Positions 45,086-55,542 of a DNA stretch of 64,000 bases are shown here, one piece after another. Location: assembly GCA_026315105.1 (NCBI GenBank), contig CM048746.1:349745548-349809547 (forward strand). The letters run 5' to 3'. The number at the start of each line of letters is the position of its first letter. Positions within the stretch are counted from its first letter, which is position 1. The notes beneath the pieces were generated by a model. The model worked only from the letters and a program-made list of their open reading frames with translations, was not told where the DNA came from and did no database searches. Made by a program: the position numbers and the translations under genes. This DNA comes from Locusta migratoria. Its lineage: Eukaryota > Arthropoda > Insecta > Orthoptera > Acrididae.

Positions 45086-45234
45086 CCCTTTTAATTGTCT
45101 TTTATCTTTCGTTTTTAGCCTCTTGTTGATGTTCTGACAGTCACCTTTTTTCTTTGCGATCATAGCGAATCTACGTTCTTGTCTGGGCGCTAATGACCAT
45201 AGAAGTTGTGCGCCCTAAATCCACAAAAAAAAAA
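43749..45234 (+). mobile_element. I-superfamily LINE copy A, 3' part
   Basis: Resumes copy A at the codon where copy B interrupted it and runs through RNase H, the Cys-rich tail, the 3' UTR, the hairpin (45185-45215) and the A-tail, ending at the right target duplication ACCAGATGTAAAC (45235-45247). Confidence 0.95.
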
Positions 45235-45247
45235 ACCAGATGTAAAC
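45235..45247. repeat. Target-site duplication of LINE copy A, right
   Basis: ACCAGATGTAAAC, matching 33445-33457. Confidence 0.9.
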
Positions 45248-45830
45248 ACAACACTAAAATGTCAATGCCGGCACAATGAACGATAAAATGAATGAAGATC
45301 CTATAGAACACTTGTACATTAAATATTATCACGACTATATAAAAATTTGAGTGTGATCTGCTCTACATTATTGTAGATTTTGCATATGGTTGTTTTTAGG
45401 TAATGAATACTAGTAATTTCGTGGATTTTTACCGGCATACTAAATATTGATTCTCTTCGCAGGTTTGTGACACACACATTGTCGAAGACCTGCGCCCACA
45501 GCTAACATGGGGGGCATGTATATATATAGGAACTACAAATAACATTAAAACCCACCTAAAGGAATACAAGAGTAATTGTCTAGGCATGAAAAATAAATTA
45601 GCAATAGTAGACACTGCACTAGAACCTGAAAATAATCAATTTAAATTCTCTTACACCGTAGTTTTAACAAGGCCTAATAACTGCCGTAGAAGGATATAGA
45701 GCAGTCATAGAAATTCAGAGCATGAAACAATTTCAATAGAAAGGAAGGACGACTTACACAAATTGTAGACCTTACTCATACTAATAATAAATCTACAAAT
45801 GTAGGCCTGTCGCTGTTCACTTCTATTTTC
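45248..45830. other. Cytochrome c1 intron 2, nothing recognised
   Basis: AT-rich intron sequence between the LINE and the tandem array. Confidence 0.4.
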
Positions 45831-46660
45831 AAAACTACTGGATGAATCTTCATGCGGTTATCACATGAGATATGAGAAAAGTTTGGGTCAAATTAGAGGC
45901 ATAATTTTACCAAAATCAGAGCACAGAAAAAAATTTGTAATTTTAAGTGTTTTCTGTAACCATCGTGTCTGTTTGTTCAACTATTAAAAACCTCTTACCT
46001 CCAAAACTACTTCACGAATTTGCATGTGGTTTGCACAGGTAACTTGAGCATCACTTTGGACAACACATAGACTTCCTTTCATAAAAATCGGATCACGGAA
46101 AAAGACAATGTCGTAATTTGTAATTTTTTATCTATGACCGTCATGTCTGTCGGTTTCTTGGAACATGTTTATCTCCAAAACTACTGGACGAATTTTCATG
46201 GAGTTTTCACAAATAACTGGAGCGTATCGAGTGGTTAGATGAAGGCTTCAATATTTAAAATCAGATAGGAGAAAATAAAGATATCATAATTTAATCATTC
46301 GTTTGAAAGACTTGGTTTATATCTATTTGTTGAAGATAATCTCCAAAAGTTCTACGCAAACTGTCATGGGTTTCCACTTTCCACAGATAAATTTAGAATA
46401 GTTTGGAGCGTAACAGAGGCTTCATTTCATCAAAATAGGATCAGAGGAAGGAAAGATATTGTAATTTGAAGTTTTATGTGTATACTACTCTTATAAGTAT
46501 GGTGTAGTGCAGCAAATCACTAAGAGTACTATATCAACCTTCATGGGGTTTCATAGGTCAACTGATAGTACCTTGGGACAAACATACAAGCTTCATTTCA
46601 TCAAAATCGGATCAGGGAAAGAAAAGATATTGTAATTTGTAGTTTCTGGTGTAAGTTAAG
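45831..46660. repeat. Tandem array of five diverged ~170-bp units
   Basis: Unit starts marked by AAAACTACT-like sequence at 45831, 46003, 46177, 46345 and 46513 (spacing 168-174 bp). Shared core: TTCATTTCATCAAAATCGGA, then AAAGATATTGTAATTTG. Units have diverged from each other. No coding capacity. It may be the internal minisatellite of a larger mobile element. Confidence 0.75.
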
Positions 46661-46734
46661 CTTGAACTGCAGCGTAATACAGAAAAGATGTTATATAACC
46701 GCTGTTACATATTATACTGAAAGTTATAACTAAT

Positions 46735-47165
46735 AGATGGTGCTGCTGTGTTTTTTATTCTCATAACTAAGGTGTAACATACTGAAACAAGGGCTACAAT
46801 TTTCCTTACAACAGCGGTGTAGTGTATTGATGTTGGCAACGGCCATTGAATCGTTTTTGAAAATTCAGTCACGTACAATGAGGGGAATAATGCTTTGTGT
46901 TGATAATGAAATAATTAATTTTGTTCTGATCAGTAAATTAATGATCTGCCTAAAGTGAATATTTCGTTGCCAACATTAAAATACTAAACTGCCTGCCACT
47001 GCAAGTAAAATTTAGCCAGGTACGACACAAGAAATAATTTTTTTACTAGCTGTATCCCGCATGCCTTGCAATGCCATGAAGAGAAGAAAAAAAATGCTTC
47101 TTTCCGCGGGTATCATTTGAATTTAAAACTTAACGACATTTCTGCGTGTCCATCAATGTTTTCAT
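46735..47165. repeat. Duplicated ~0.4-kb block, copy 1 (contains a TIR element)
   Basis: Homologous to 47755-48130 at an offset of about 1010 bp, including TTTTTTATTCTCATAACTA on the left and CTAGCTGTATCCC...CTTTGCAATG-like sequence on the right. A GGTTAAATTTTAC-family element (46792-47017, imperfect ~50-bp inverted termini) lies inside. Confidence 0.65.
46792..47017. mobile_element. Short TIR element, GGTTAAATTTTAC family
   Basis: Left GGCTACAATTTTCCTTAC...TTGATGTTGGCAAC; right, reversed, GGCTAAATTTTACTTGCAGT...TTAATGTTGGCAAC. 226 bp, non-coding. Confidence 0.6.
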
Positions 47166-47660
47166 TTACTAAGAATTCCTTGCAAGGAAACACGAATTTA
47201 TGTAGTTTTATTTCTGATTTCGTTACAATACAGAATAAATAGTTACATATTGCACCAAAGAACTAATAACTGTAGCTGCTGCATTTTTAAAATTATTTCT
47301 TTTCAATGGTTATGCCATAGAACAGCCCCAAGACACTAAAGGTGCTGTTGGTTTTGTAGCGCTGCAAAGAAACAATACACGATTGTGTTGTACGTATTCC
47401 TTTGGTAACAGAAGTATTTTGAATTAATAGCCTCAATCTTCTCTGCAAATACAAAAATTGAACACAGAGTTCCTGATAACACTTTGTATATTCACAGCGT
47501 AACAACATTTCTTTACTTCTTTTGACGGAGAACATTTGAATTTAAAACATAACGACATTCCTTCATGTCTATCAATCCTGTAATTTACATAAGAATTCTT
47601 TGCAAGGAAAATCCAATTTATGTAGCGTCCTTTTGGATTCCAGTGTATCCTTATTACATT
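47120..47660. repeat. Second internal duplication (offset ~410 bp)
   Basis: ATTTGAATTTAAAACTTAAC, AAGAATTCCTTGCAAGGAAA and AATTTATGTAG at 47115-47215 recur with few changes at 47533-47626. Together with the ~1-kb duplication this shows repeated local copying in the region. Confidence 0.6.
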
Positions 47661-47754
47661 TTGAGTGTGTTCTGTTTAGGACTGCCTCGAAACAGCCATA
47701 GTATAGGAAAGGACAAAGTGAGGTGACATTAGTTACGCGGTATGACAAACAACT

Positions 47755-48130
47755 AATTTTGGCGTTGCTGCGTTTTTTCATTCTCATAACTACAAGAAGT
47801 GGTAAAATTTCACTTACACCGGCGGAGTTGTGCGCTGATGTTGGCAACGGCCGCAGAATGCTTTTTCAAAAATCAGTCGCGCAGAAAGAGGGAAATAATT
47901 CTTAATGTTCACGATGAAATAAATAATTTATGCTGTTCTGGACAGTAAATTAATCATCCTCCTAAAGCTAATAGTTTGTTGCCAACAGTAGCAAACTTAA
48001 CCACAGCACTGCAAGTAAAATTTAACCGTGGTAGGACAAAAATATTTTTTTTTATCTTCCTAGCTGCATTCCATATACTTTGCAATGTCATGGAAAGAAA
48101 AGAAGTGCTATCTTTTGATGGGTATAACCA
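47755..48130. repeat. Duplicated ~0.4-kb block, copy 2
   Basis: Partner of 46735-47165. It contains the corresponding TIR element at 47801-48027. Confidence 0.65.
47801..48027. mobile_element. Short TIR element, GGTTAAATTTTAC family
   Basis: Left GGTAAAATTTCACTTACACC...CTGATGTTGGCAAC; right, reversed, GGTTAAATTTTACTTGCAGT...CTGTTGGCAAC. 227 bp, homologous in its interior to 46792-47017. Confidence 0.6.
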
Positions 48131-49203
48131 CTAAATTGTACATATAATAGAAATATCTATGGATTGAGCATTACTTTCTGTGCACCTTCTCAACATTAAG
48201 CTGGAATTACCACATGATATTGAGACAAATCCACCCTTTACACACATTTATTTGCTCTTACGATTGGTTTGTACCGCATTGGCTGCAAAGAAGCCCACCT
48301 CCTTTTCGCAGAGCAACCACATAACATGAAATATTTATCTAAATAAATGTCACAGAAGCAACAAGAAAGTTGATGTGTCGCAAAAATGGGATTTACGCAC
48401 AGTCAACAAAACAGAGCCATGATAAAGTCAGAGATTATTAGATTTTTCCCAATATCACAGCATATTTCCTCCTTGATGTCGAGGACCCATAATCTGTTTT
48501 GTGCATTGGAATGATCACTCCAGAGATATTTCTGTTCTATGCCTGCCATTAGAGATAATATACATACATGAGCAACAAACTCGTCAGAAACCTCTCTGCT
48601 TTCATAAATTGTTCGGAGCAATATTGTGATTAAAATTTATGATTACTTACTTTTGCAGAGACTATTGTACTTGGAGTTATCAGACTTCTGAATATATAGT
48701 TCTATTACACAAGATCGATTTCAACTTTGTGCTTCACAAAGTAATCACTGCAGGACGTGTGGGCATCTATTAGCTGAAAGAGTGGCCGATGCTGCTAACA
48801 CCGTCAAGAAATACTATATTTAATAGAAAGTTCTGTGCAGGCGATTACCCAGATTTGCAATAAAGTAACTGACACCACCATGACATGTTATTTAGACAGA
48901 CATGAACTGCTCTGTTGATTGAATTGCCATACTTTCAGCATTCGAGTTTTCGATAACAGCAAGTACTGCATATAGAATAACTACATTGTCCCCTGTGCAA
49001 CACTGCACAGGAGGTGGGGGGTGGGGTGTGTGGGGGGGGGGGAGTGTCCGCGCGCCTAATTAGTCATATAGACTGAAAGCCTTTTATGTATGCCTTTCTG
49101 TCGATCATTGTGACATCTGTGTGTAAGTGGGAATATATCCCTTTCAAACTATCGTCTTACTCAATTTATATGTGCAATATAACAGATCTCTTAATTTTCA
49201 CAG
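48131..49203. other. Cytochrome c1 intron 2, end, nothing recognised
   Basis: A G-rich tract lies at about 49011-49042. No other feature recognised before the exon 3 acceptor. Confidence 0.45.
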
Positions 49204-49352
49204 TTGGTGACTACAATTGGAATTGTAACAGGAGGAGTTGGAGCACTTGCTATTGCTCTAGATCGATCAGTAAAAGCAGCTGATGTAGACTTGCATCCAC
49301 CAAAACAGTTATGGCCCCACACTGGCCTTTTTCAATCACTTGACCATGCCAG
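49204..49352 (+). CDS. CYC1: Cytochrome c1, exon 3 (sorting segment and mature N-terminus)
   Basis: 149 nt between TTTTCACAG and CCAG|GTAAGT. It begins LVTTIGIVTGGVGALAIALD, a hydrophobic inner-membrane sorting segment (about residues 43-62 of the precursor). Then ADVDLHPPKQLWPHTGLFQS and LDHA follow, the conserved start of the mature protein facing the intermembrane space. Joins exon 2 in phase 0 after a 24.8-kb intron and ends in phase 2. Confidence 0.95.
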
Positions 49353-49431
49353 GTAAGTGCTTAAATTGGTATGTGGCATGTTAAAATATTAAGTTACCAC
49401 ATTTCATTTATAAAAATTCATTCCATTGCAG

Positions 49432-49564
49432 TATTCGCCGCGGATATGAAGTTTACAAGCAAGTGTGTGCTGCATGTCATAGTATGAAGTATTTGGCATA
49501 CAGGAACTTGGTTGATGTTTCACATACAGAAGCAGAAGCGAAAGCAGAGGCTGAAGAAGTTCAG
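49432..49564 (+). CDS. CYC1: Cytochrome c1, exon 4 (haem-binding CAACH)
   Basis: 133 nt after CATTGCAG; the split codon gives SIRRGYEVYKQVCAACHSMK then YLAYRNLVDVSHTEAEAKAE. Cys104 and Cys107 attach haem c covalently and His108 is the axial ligand (numbering from the first ATG). The intron before it is only 79 bp. The donor GTTTGT is slightly weak but in frame (phase 0). Confidence 0.96.
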
Positions 49565-50334
49565 GTTTGTCATCAGTTTTATTGCTCAAGTAAAAATTAA
49601 ACACCTTTTTTACTTCGGTAATACCTTTTTGAGAAGGTAGTAAATAAGAATAATCCCTTATGGGATACTGCAGTTTGATTGACCTGTTCCGAACCAGAGG
49701 TTGCCATTTGGAAAGAGGTGTGACTTGAATGAGAACAGAGGCTTCAATGAATACTTATTTCTGCAGTGGTAGGCTGGTATTACATTGTTCTAAAAGCTCA
49801 ATGGGCTGATGTGTTGCATAACACTGACAGTTACCTTTTAAGCACTGACCATAGGAATAACCACTTCATCCAGTCCACATGGCCTCCACACACCAAGATG
49901 CTTATCTTCCTCACCTCAGAATGACCACAATCTTATATTTGCTTGGGAATTCTGAAGTCCCATCACAAAGTTTTCAAACAATGGAAGTATGTTGAAGGAT
50001 TGAACAATATTTTAGAAAGGATAGATTGTTACTAACCACAGAGATGTCCAGTGAGCCGCAGAAAGGCACACTTAACAGAAAACAAAAGTAAAGCTAAAGA
50101 CTTTCGGCTGTTGAGCCTTCGTCTCCCAGACAACATGCATACTCTCACAAACCCAACCGCCATCTCCGGCTGTTGCAGCCAGACTGTCACAGAAAGTTTT
50201 ATTATGAATGCAGTCCTCTAAAACAAGGAACTCGAAGGGCTGTGTTTTGTCATTTATACGGACATAAATATTGCCTCTTCCTGTAGGCTGCACATATCTC
50301 TAATTAGCAAATGTTTAAATATTTGTAAATCTAA
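49565..50334. other. Cytochrome c1 intron 4, left part, nothing recognised
   Basis: No repeat or exon recognised. Open frames on the minus strand (for example 50072-50293) have no known domain. Confidence 0.4.
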
Positions 50335-50520
50335 GGGACTTAACTACATTGGTCATCAGTCCCTCGGCTTACAAACTACTTACACTAACTTAATGTAGGC
50401 TTAGGACTACACAAACACCCATGTTCGGAGGACTCGAACCCCCGGCGGCGAACGGTGGCACAAAATGCAGCAGGGCACCTCAGTGCGCATGGCCATTCTG
50501 CCGTGGCCTTCTAATTAGCC
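50335..50520 (-). mobile_element. tRNA-derived SINE with LINE-like 3' hairpin
   Basis: On the minus strand the head holds a B-box-like GGGTTCGAGTCCTCC near 50430. The body follows, and the 3' end forms a hairpin with stem GGGACT/AGTCCC around GATGACC...AGTT (50335-50363). I recognise the body as a SINE type that is very common in orthopteran and related genomes. The loop resembles that of the I-type LINE at 33-45 kb. Confidence 0.75.
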
Positions 50521-50600
50521 ACCTTTAGCTGGTTGCTTTTATTGTTGGCAAGTGGTCACTTTCTGCAACAGGCAGTAGTACGTCTCAGTATTAACCGAAT

Positions 50601-50632
50601 ATCTACATCTACATCTAGATGTAGATGTAGAT
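50601..50632. repeat. Perfect 32-bp palindrome of ATGTAG units
   Basis: Bases 50601-50616 are the exact reverse complement of 50617-50632. Built from the same ATGTAG hexamer that forms the tail of the LINE at 61640-61667. Confidence 0.95.
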
Positions 50633-50760
50633 CCTCCCAAGTCCACATGAGCTCATACTACAATCCTTTATTGTAATTAAAATGTCAAAACAGGGTGGGT
50701 CTTGAACCCAGACCCTCAGCTTCAGAATTGAAGACTTTACCCACTGCACCACACAGTTGC
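50633..50760 (-). mobile_element. tRNA-like SINE
   Basis: Minus strand: AACTGTGTGGTGCAGTGGGT (A-box-like) and GGGTTCAAGACCC (B box) about 45 nt apart, followed by ~60 bp of body. Probably a second SINE type. Confidence 0.55.
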
Positions 50761-51284
50761 TGTCTCTCAGCAACTGATTTGCGATATTATCACATAGATC
50801 TTCAGACCCTGTCTCTGTAGGTGGTTGGTGAAGACTTTCAGCAGCAAGCCAGTGTTGACAGAAGCTACACAGTAGCAATTGCTGTCTACCGCTGTGCTGG
50901 TTCTGTTGATACCAGCTCTCCATTCATTACCTCTGCCAACTACCTATATAGACAGGTTCTGAAGATTGATCTAGATAAACGATTAGAATTGGTTACCCAA
51001 AAACAATATTTTATCTATTATATTAAGTAGATAATTTTTCTCAAATTAGTGCAGATAGCTGATATTCCAGAAATCATTTCATAAATTATTAAATATAATA
51101 TTTGGACTGCAGCCCAGGAGAAGCAATGAGAAGGTGTTATGTATGAATTGAATGTGATACAGATCATTACAAAAACAGGAAGAAGAAATGCTATTAAATG
51201 CAGAACTGAAAAAAGCTCATACCACTACACTTATAGTATCCTTAAAAATATACAATATACATGTAAACTGTTTCGACCCAAAGT

Positions 51285-51349
<65 letters not shown>

Positions 51350-51544
51350 CTGACTGACAGGCTATAATTGCCAATTATTAAAGAAGTTGTATCCTTTTAT
51401 GTGTGCCATTCTGCAGTTCAGTATGTGTCTGTGGTGAGTAGCAAACTATTCTTTTCAGAAATAGTGTTGAATACTTCTGGAATTTCCATTGTTGGTTATT
51501 ACAGTTATTCATTTTTAATTTATTCTTGTTTTTTCTTCATATAG
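50761..51544. other. Cytochrome c1 intron 4, right part; (GT)n
   Basis: (GT)n at about 51287-51348. No other element recognised. Confidence 0.5.
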
Positions 51545-51709
51545 GTTCAGGATGGACCTGATGATAATGGCAACATGTTCACAAGGCCAGGTAAATTGTC
51601 AGATTACTTCCCAAATCCATATCCAAATGAAGAGGCAGCTCGTGCAGCCAACAATGGAGCCTATCCTCCTGACCTGACATATATAACATCAGCACGTCAT
51701 GGTGGTGAG
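51545..51709 (+). CDS. CYC1: Cytochrome c1, exon 5 (conserved core)
   Basis: 165 nt after TTCATATAG, phase 0 on both sides. It reads VQDGPDDNGNMFTRPGKLSD, YFPNPYPNEEAARAANNGAY and PPDLTYITSARHGGE. RPGKLSD and NPYPNEEAARAANNGAYPPD are hallmark cytochrome c1 sequence. The donor is GAG|GTAAGA. The remaining ~120 residues (YVFSLLTGY region, Met axial ligand, C-terminal membrane anchor) were not found up to position 64000, so this intron is more than 12 kb. Confidence 0.96.
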
Positions 51710-52414
51710 GTAAGAAAATAACCACAACAACTTGTAGTTAACATAGTGCATTCAATAGTAATAACTTTATAATTAGTAAATACTTCAAGAGTAAGGAGGC
51801 AATTCAAAGAAAAGCAGAAGCATTGAGACGTGAAAAACACACACACATGCGTGTAAACTCTGTTTCGCTTACATAGTACCATCTGGACTTTGGGGAAGGG
51901 GAGGGGGATAGCAACTCCCGACTCAATGATTACACTTTCCAGTGAGTTACGTGCTCCTTTAGTATTTAGATTTCTATAAGAATTTTCCTACTTTAATAAT
52001 TTGTAGTAGATCTATAGTATCTACAAAGGTAGTACCTTCACAGTGAGAGGGAAGATACAAGGTAACATCATCATTTGATGCACTGTGGCAGCTGACGGTA
52101 TACTGGCATAGACATCGTTCCATTCCGAACTGCTTTCTTAGTTATGCAAACACTTAAAAATTCATCAGTAATCATGATGTAGTGTCTTTCCTTAAATGTG
52201 TTGTTGTTTAATGTTTTCAAAAAATAAAGGCTCTTTGTGAAAGGAAAAAGTATAGTAGCTATAAGTGTTTTTCTTCTTTCTTTCAAGATACAGTAGAACC
52301 CAGTTCTTACACTTTTCAACTGATTTAAAAGAAAGTGGGAGGTAACATTTTAAATGTTAAAATTTGATTACTGGATCACCCTTGCATTTTTGGAGTTTAC
52401 GTATTATAAATGTG
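51710..52414. other. Cytochrome c1 intron 5, start, nothing recognised
   Basis: No feature recognised. Confidence 0.4.
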
Positions 52415-54115
52415 CAATGGGGGACAGAAAGATTATCCAGCCTGAATAATTTAAAGTCCAAGAACAGATCATTGCCCATGCCCAAGCTCATGAGTGAGAG
52501 TGTTGCCATCTTCAGTGGTCTGTGCAGCTTCAGCTTGCTGTTCACATCATGAGATAGAAGCAATACAATAGTTAAGATACAGCATATGTTGAGATTCTCT
52601 GCACTTTCTCACATATCATTTATTTTAGAAAACATTATGTAAGCACATAGAAAAGGTTGAGGTACAAGAATTCCACGTGGGTACATTTACTACAATGAAC
52701 CATTTCTCACATATATTCATTGGGTGAGTGGATACAGTTTATGAAAGTAATATGCACACGTTCAAATCCCACTGGATTCAAGTTATTTTAGAGACCTCGT
52801 GCAGGTAATATTTCAAATATTAATTCGCTTAAATGTGAAGTGTCCAGGCTGCGGACGTCTTATATGGGTTCAAGAACCTTGGAACGAATCAAATAAAAGT
52901 TCAATTCAGCAAGCTATGAACATTTGCTGGAAAATGTAATCATTCCTGGTTCTTGATGTTGGTACCCTGAAGGACGTCTTGTGTACCAACATGTGGACAA
53001 AATACTGAAGATATACGTAACCTACATTACATTTTTATTTTAATGGGAGGTCATACCAATATCAACCTCCAAGGAAGATTATTTCTACTTTTATGGGAAG
53101 TCAGATGAAGAACACCCTCAAAGGATGTTTATTTTTTGTTATGGGTGGTCAAATAATACATTCCAAGGATGATAATTTTTAGATATCAAATTGACAAAAT
53201 GTAATCATTTATTTAGTAAAGAGAATTCTGAAAAATTGAAACACATAATTTAATAACAAAAAGTAACTAAAGCACCACAATAAAAAAGACAAAATAGAAA
53301 AGGAAAGGTTTTGTTGGCATCCGATCCAATACACACTACTTAACCAGAAAGGCTGACGCTCTATCAATGTGCTACCTGTCCTTTCTCATTAGCATAATGA
53401 TCGAATAGCCCTACCAGAGTTGAAGAACTATATTGAACTGGAAACAGATAATGGAAGACAGTCACTCACTTGTATAAACTACGTGTAATGATTTAGAAAA
53501 TTATGCCTAACTACTGATACGTTTCTTAGCGTGACACAATAGATAAACCATGTGGCAGTCTAAGTAATTACAAATACACACATCAATTTTCAACATTTTT
53601 AACATGCCTATAATTTGTCTCATTGTTTAAAGATTAGACTATTACAAAATAGAATATGTTTAAGAATGTGGAATCTAGAAAAGCCTATAATTGCATAATT
53701 CAAATCGCATTAATGTTTAAAAAAATATTACCTGCACATATCTAAAATGGTTGTCTCTGGTGGTACTCGCACTTGTGCCCCCTTCCCCCCCCCCCCCCAA
53801 ACCATTATCCTGTTCATTAAGCCAACAAAATATATGTAAGAAGCGGTTTGTTGTAGTAAAGCTACTCATGGCATTCTTATACCTCATCCGCTTCTTTGTG
53901 CTCTAATAACCTTTCCAAAATAAATTGTGCGTTAGCTGCTGTGAATCTTGACACATATTGTATTCTAATTATTATATTGCTTCTATTTGAAGATGTAAAC
54001 ACAAAGCTGAAGCTCAGAAGCTCACTAAAGTTGGTAACACTCGCATATCAGAACTAGGACATGCGCTATAATCTGTCCTTGGACGTTAAATTATTTGGGC
54101 CTTTGTCTCCCATTT
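52415..54115. mobile_element. Non-autonomous DNA element with long TIRs, copy 2
   Basis: Ends CAATGGGGGACAGAAAG...AGTGTTGCCA and, reversed, AAATGGGAGACAAAGGCCC...AGTGTTACCA form inverted repeats of about 130 bp. The flanking parts of the interior match copy 1 (10649-11688). About 700 bp near 52800-53500 are absent from copy 1 and look like a later insertion. Contains a poly(C) run at about 53783-53797. Confidence 0.72.
53310..53395 (-). mobile_element. Possible tRNA-like SINE head
   Basis: Minus strand: GGTAGCACATTGATAGAGCG resembles an A box and TTGGATCGGATGCC a degenerate B box. Lies in the extra segment of the long-TIR copy 2. Confidence 0.4.
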
Positions 54116-54387
54116 TACATAAAAGGCATCAAAATACTTGTCAGTGAGTTATTTATTATATATATGCCTCATAAAGGTTTTCTGAATATTGTATTACATT
54201 GAGTGCCAATTTGAACTGGAGCGGGTAACTTCATAGGATTTGTGACATTTGCACAGGGTCAGCATCTCACACTGTAATAGTCTTTTTGAGGATATAACAT
54301 ACTTTGCCCCCCTTCAGTGAACAGAAAAACACATTCAAGCAACCCACCATTCTCACCATTTATATAAGTCATTAAAAAAACTGAATG

Positions 54388-55542
54388 TATATTTCCGCAG
54401 ATAAGACTATGGCTGAATCGTAAAAAAGGCCTCAAAATGTGAGGTCGTCATATGCGATGGTACAAAAAAAATTAGTTTGAAATTTAGTCTGAAATTGGTA
54501 ATTTCACAGATGTGCTGCAAGGCGCGACTTCGACCTCCACACGCTATATATCGAAGTGGTTAAGTATCAAAACGATACATATCGAACAAGCGAATATTAA
54601 GATTTTTGTGAATATGTAATGACTTTAAAGGATGTAACTAGGCAGGAACCTAAGAGTACAGCTTTCTGGGTAATTTACAAGACAGCTTACAATCGAGGTA
54701 GCTCGGCCTGAAATGGTATATATCGAACATACAACTGTAAATCGATTTAGTGTTTCTGAACCATAGATTTGGACACTAAGCGCTCTCACTTCCTACGAAA
54801 ACAATGTTTTGCGCATTTTATTTTTTTTTAAATATTCGCTTTTTGAGCTTCATTAATTTACTGAGTGGCCAATGGTACATAAGACCTCCTATATGCCATA
54901 AAGCAGGAATAGAATTAATTATCGGCAATGCAGCTTGATTTTACAATGCCGCTTGTCAAAAATAATTTCTCAATATAGATATCCAGAGTCACACTGAAAG
55001 GATTAGAGTATATTTACATATGGAGCTGTGAATGGGTTAAAATATTTCGTAGCTATACGCAACAATTGGCGGCTTCCTTCAAAATCCTTTTATCTTCTGT
55101 TCGTGTGTTTTCATCTGCATAATATGTGCGTCAGCGCAATTAAATGTGGTATTGGCAAAAGAAATTACTCTTTTTAACTTTGTGGTGTAATTTTAAAAAA
55201 ATGCTTTTTCACAATCAGATGCAACATAGCTCTACACACATGAAAGTTCAAAAACTGACCGCATAACTGCAACAAAGGTTGAAATCCGGGTGTACCAATC
55301 AAGAAAACTACTTATGGCAGCTTCTAACGGCACTTTTCGGAACTTCCTGAAGCTTTGTTTCAGAATCTAAGTACCAGGCATATTTTTAAATCCCGAAAAC
55401 TGGAAAAAAGTGTAGCATGCATTTGGGTAAATGTGGTAACTTGGGGGGTCGTCTTATATGCCATATCTGTTTAAACTATAAAAATTCAATGGAAAATTTG
55501 TACCTCGTCTTATCTGAAGGTCGTCTTATCTGCAGAAATATA
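54388..55542. mobile_element. Non-autonomous TIR element, ~1.15 kb
   Basis: TATATTTCCGCAGATAAGAC at the left and, reversed, TATATTTCTGCAGATAAGAC at the right: 19 of 20 bases. Next to each end lies a second similar motif (AGGTCGTCATATGC, and GTCGTCTTATATGCC near 55448). No transposase frame. Superfamily not determined. Confidence 0.6.

Noticed and set aside
45831..46660. CRISPR-like array
   Set aside because: Units are ~170 bp, diverged and directly adjacent without unique spacers, and the DNA is eukaryotic.
48403..48621. 72-codon minus-strand frame as a gene
   Set aside because: No recognisable domain, no splice context and it lies within a CYC1 intron. Treated as chance.
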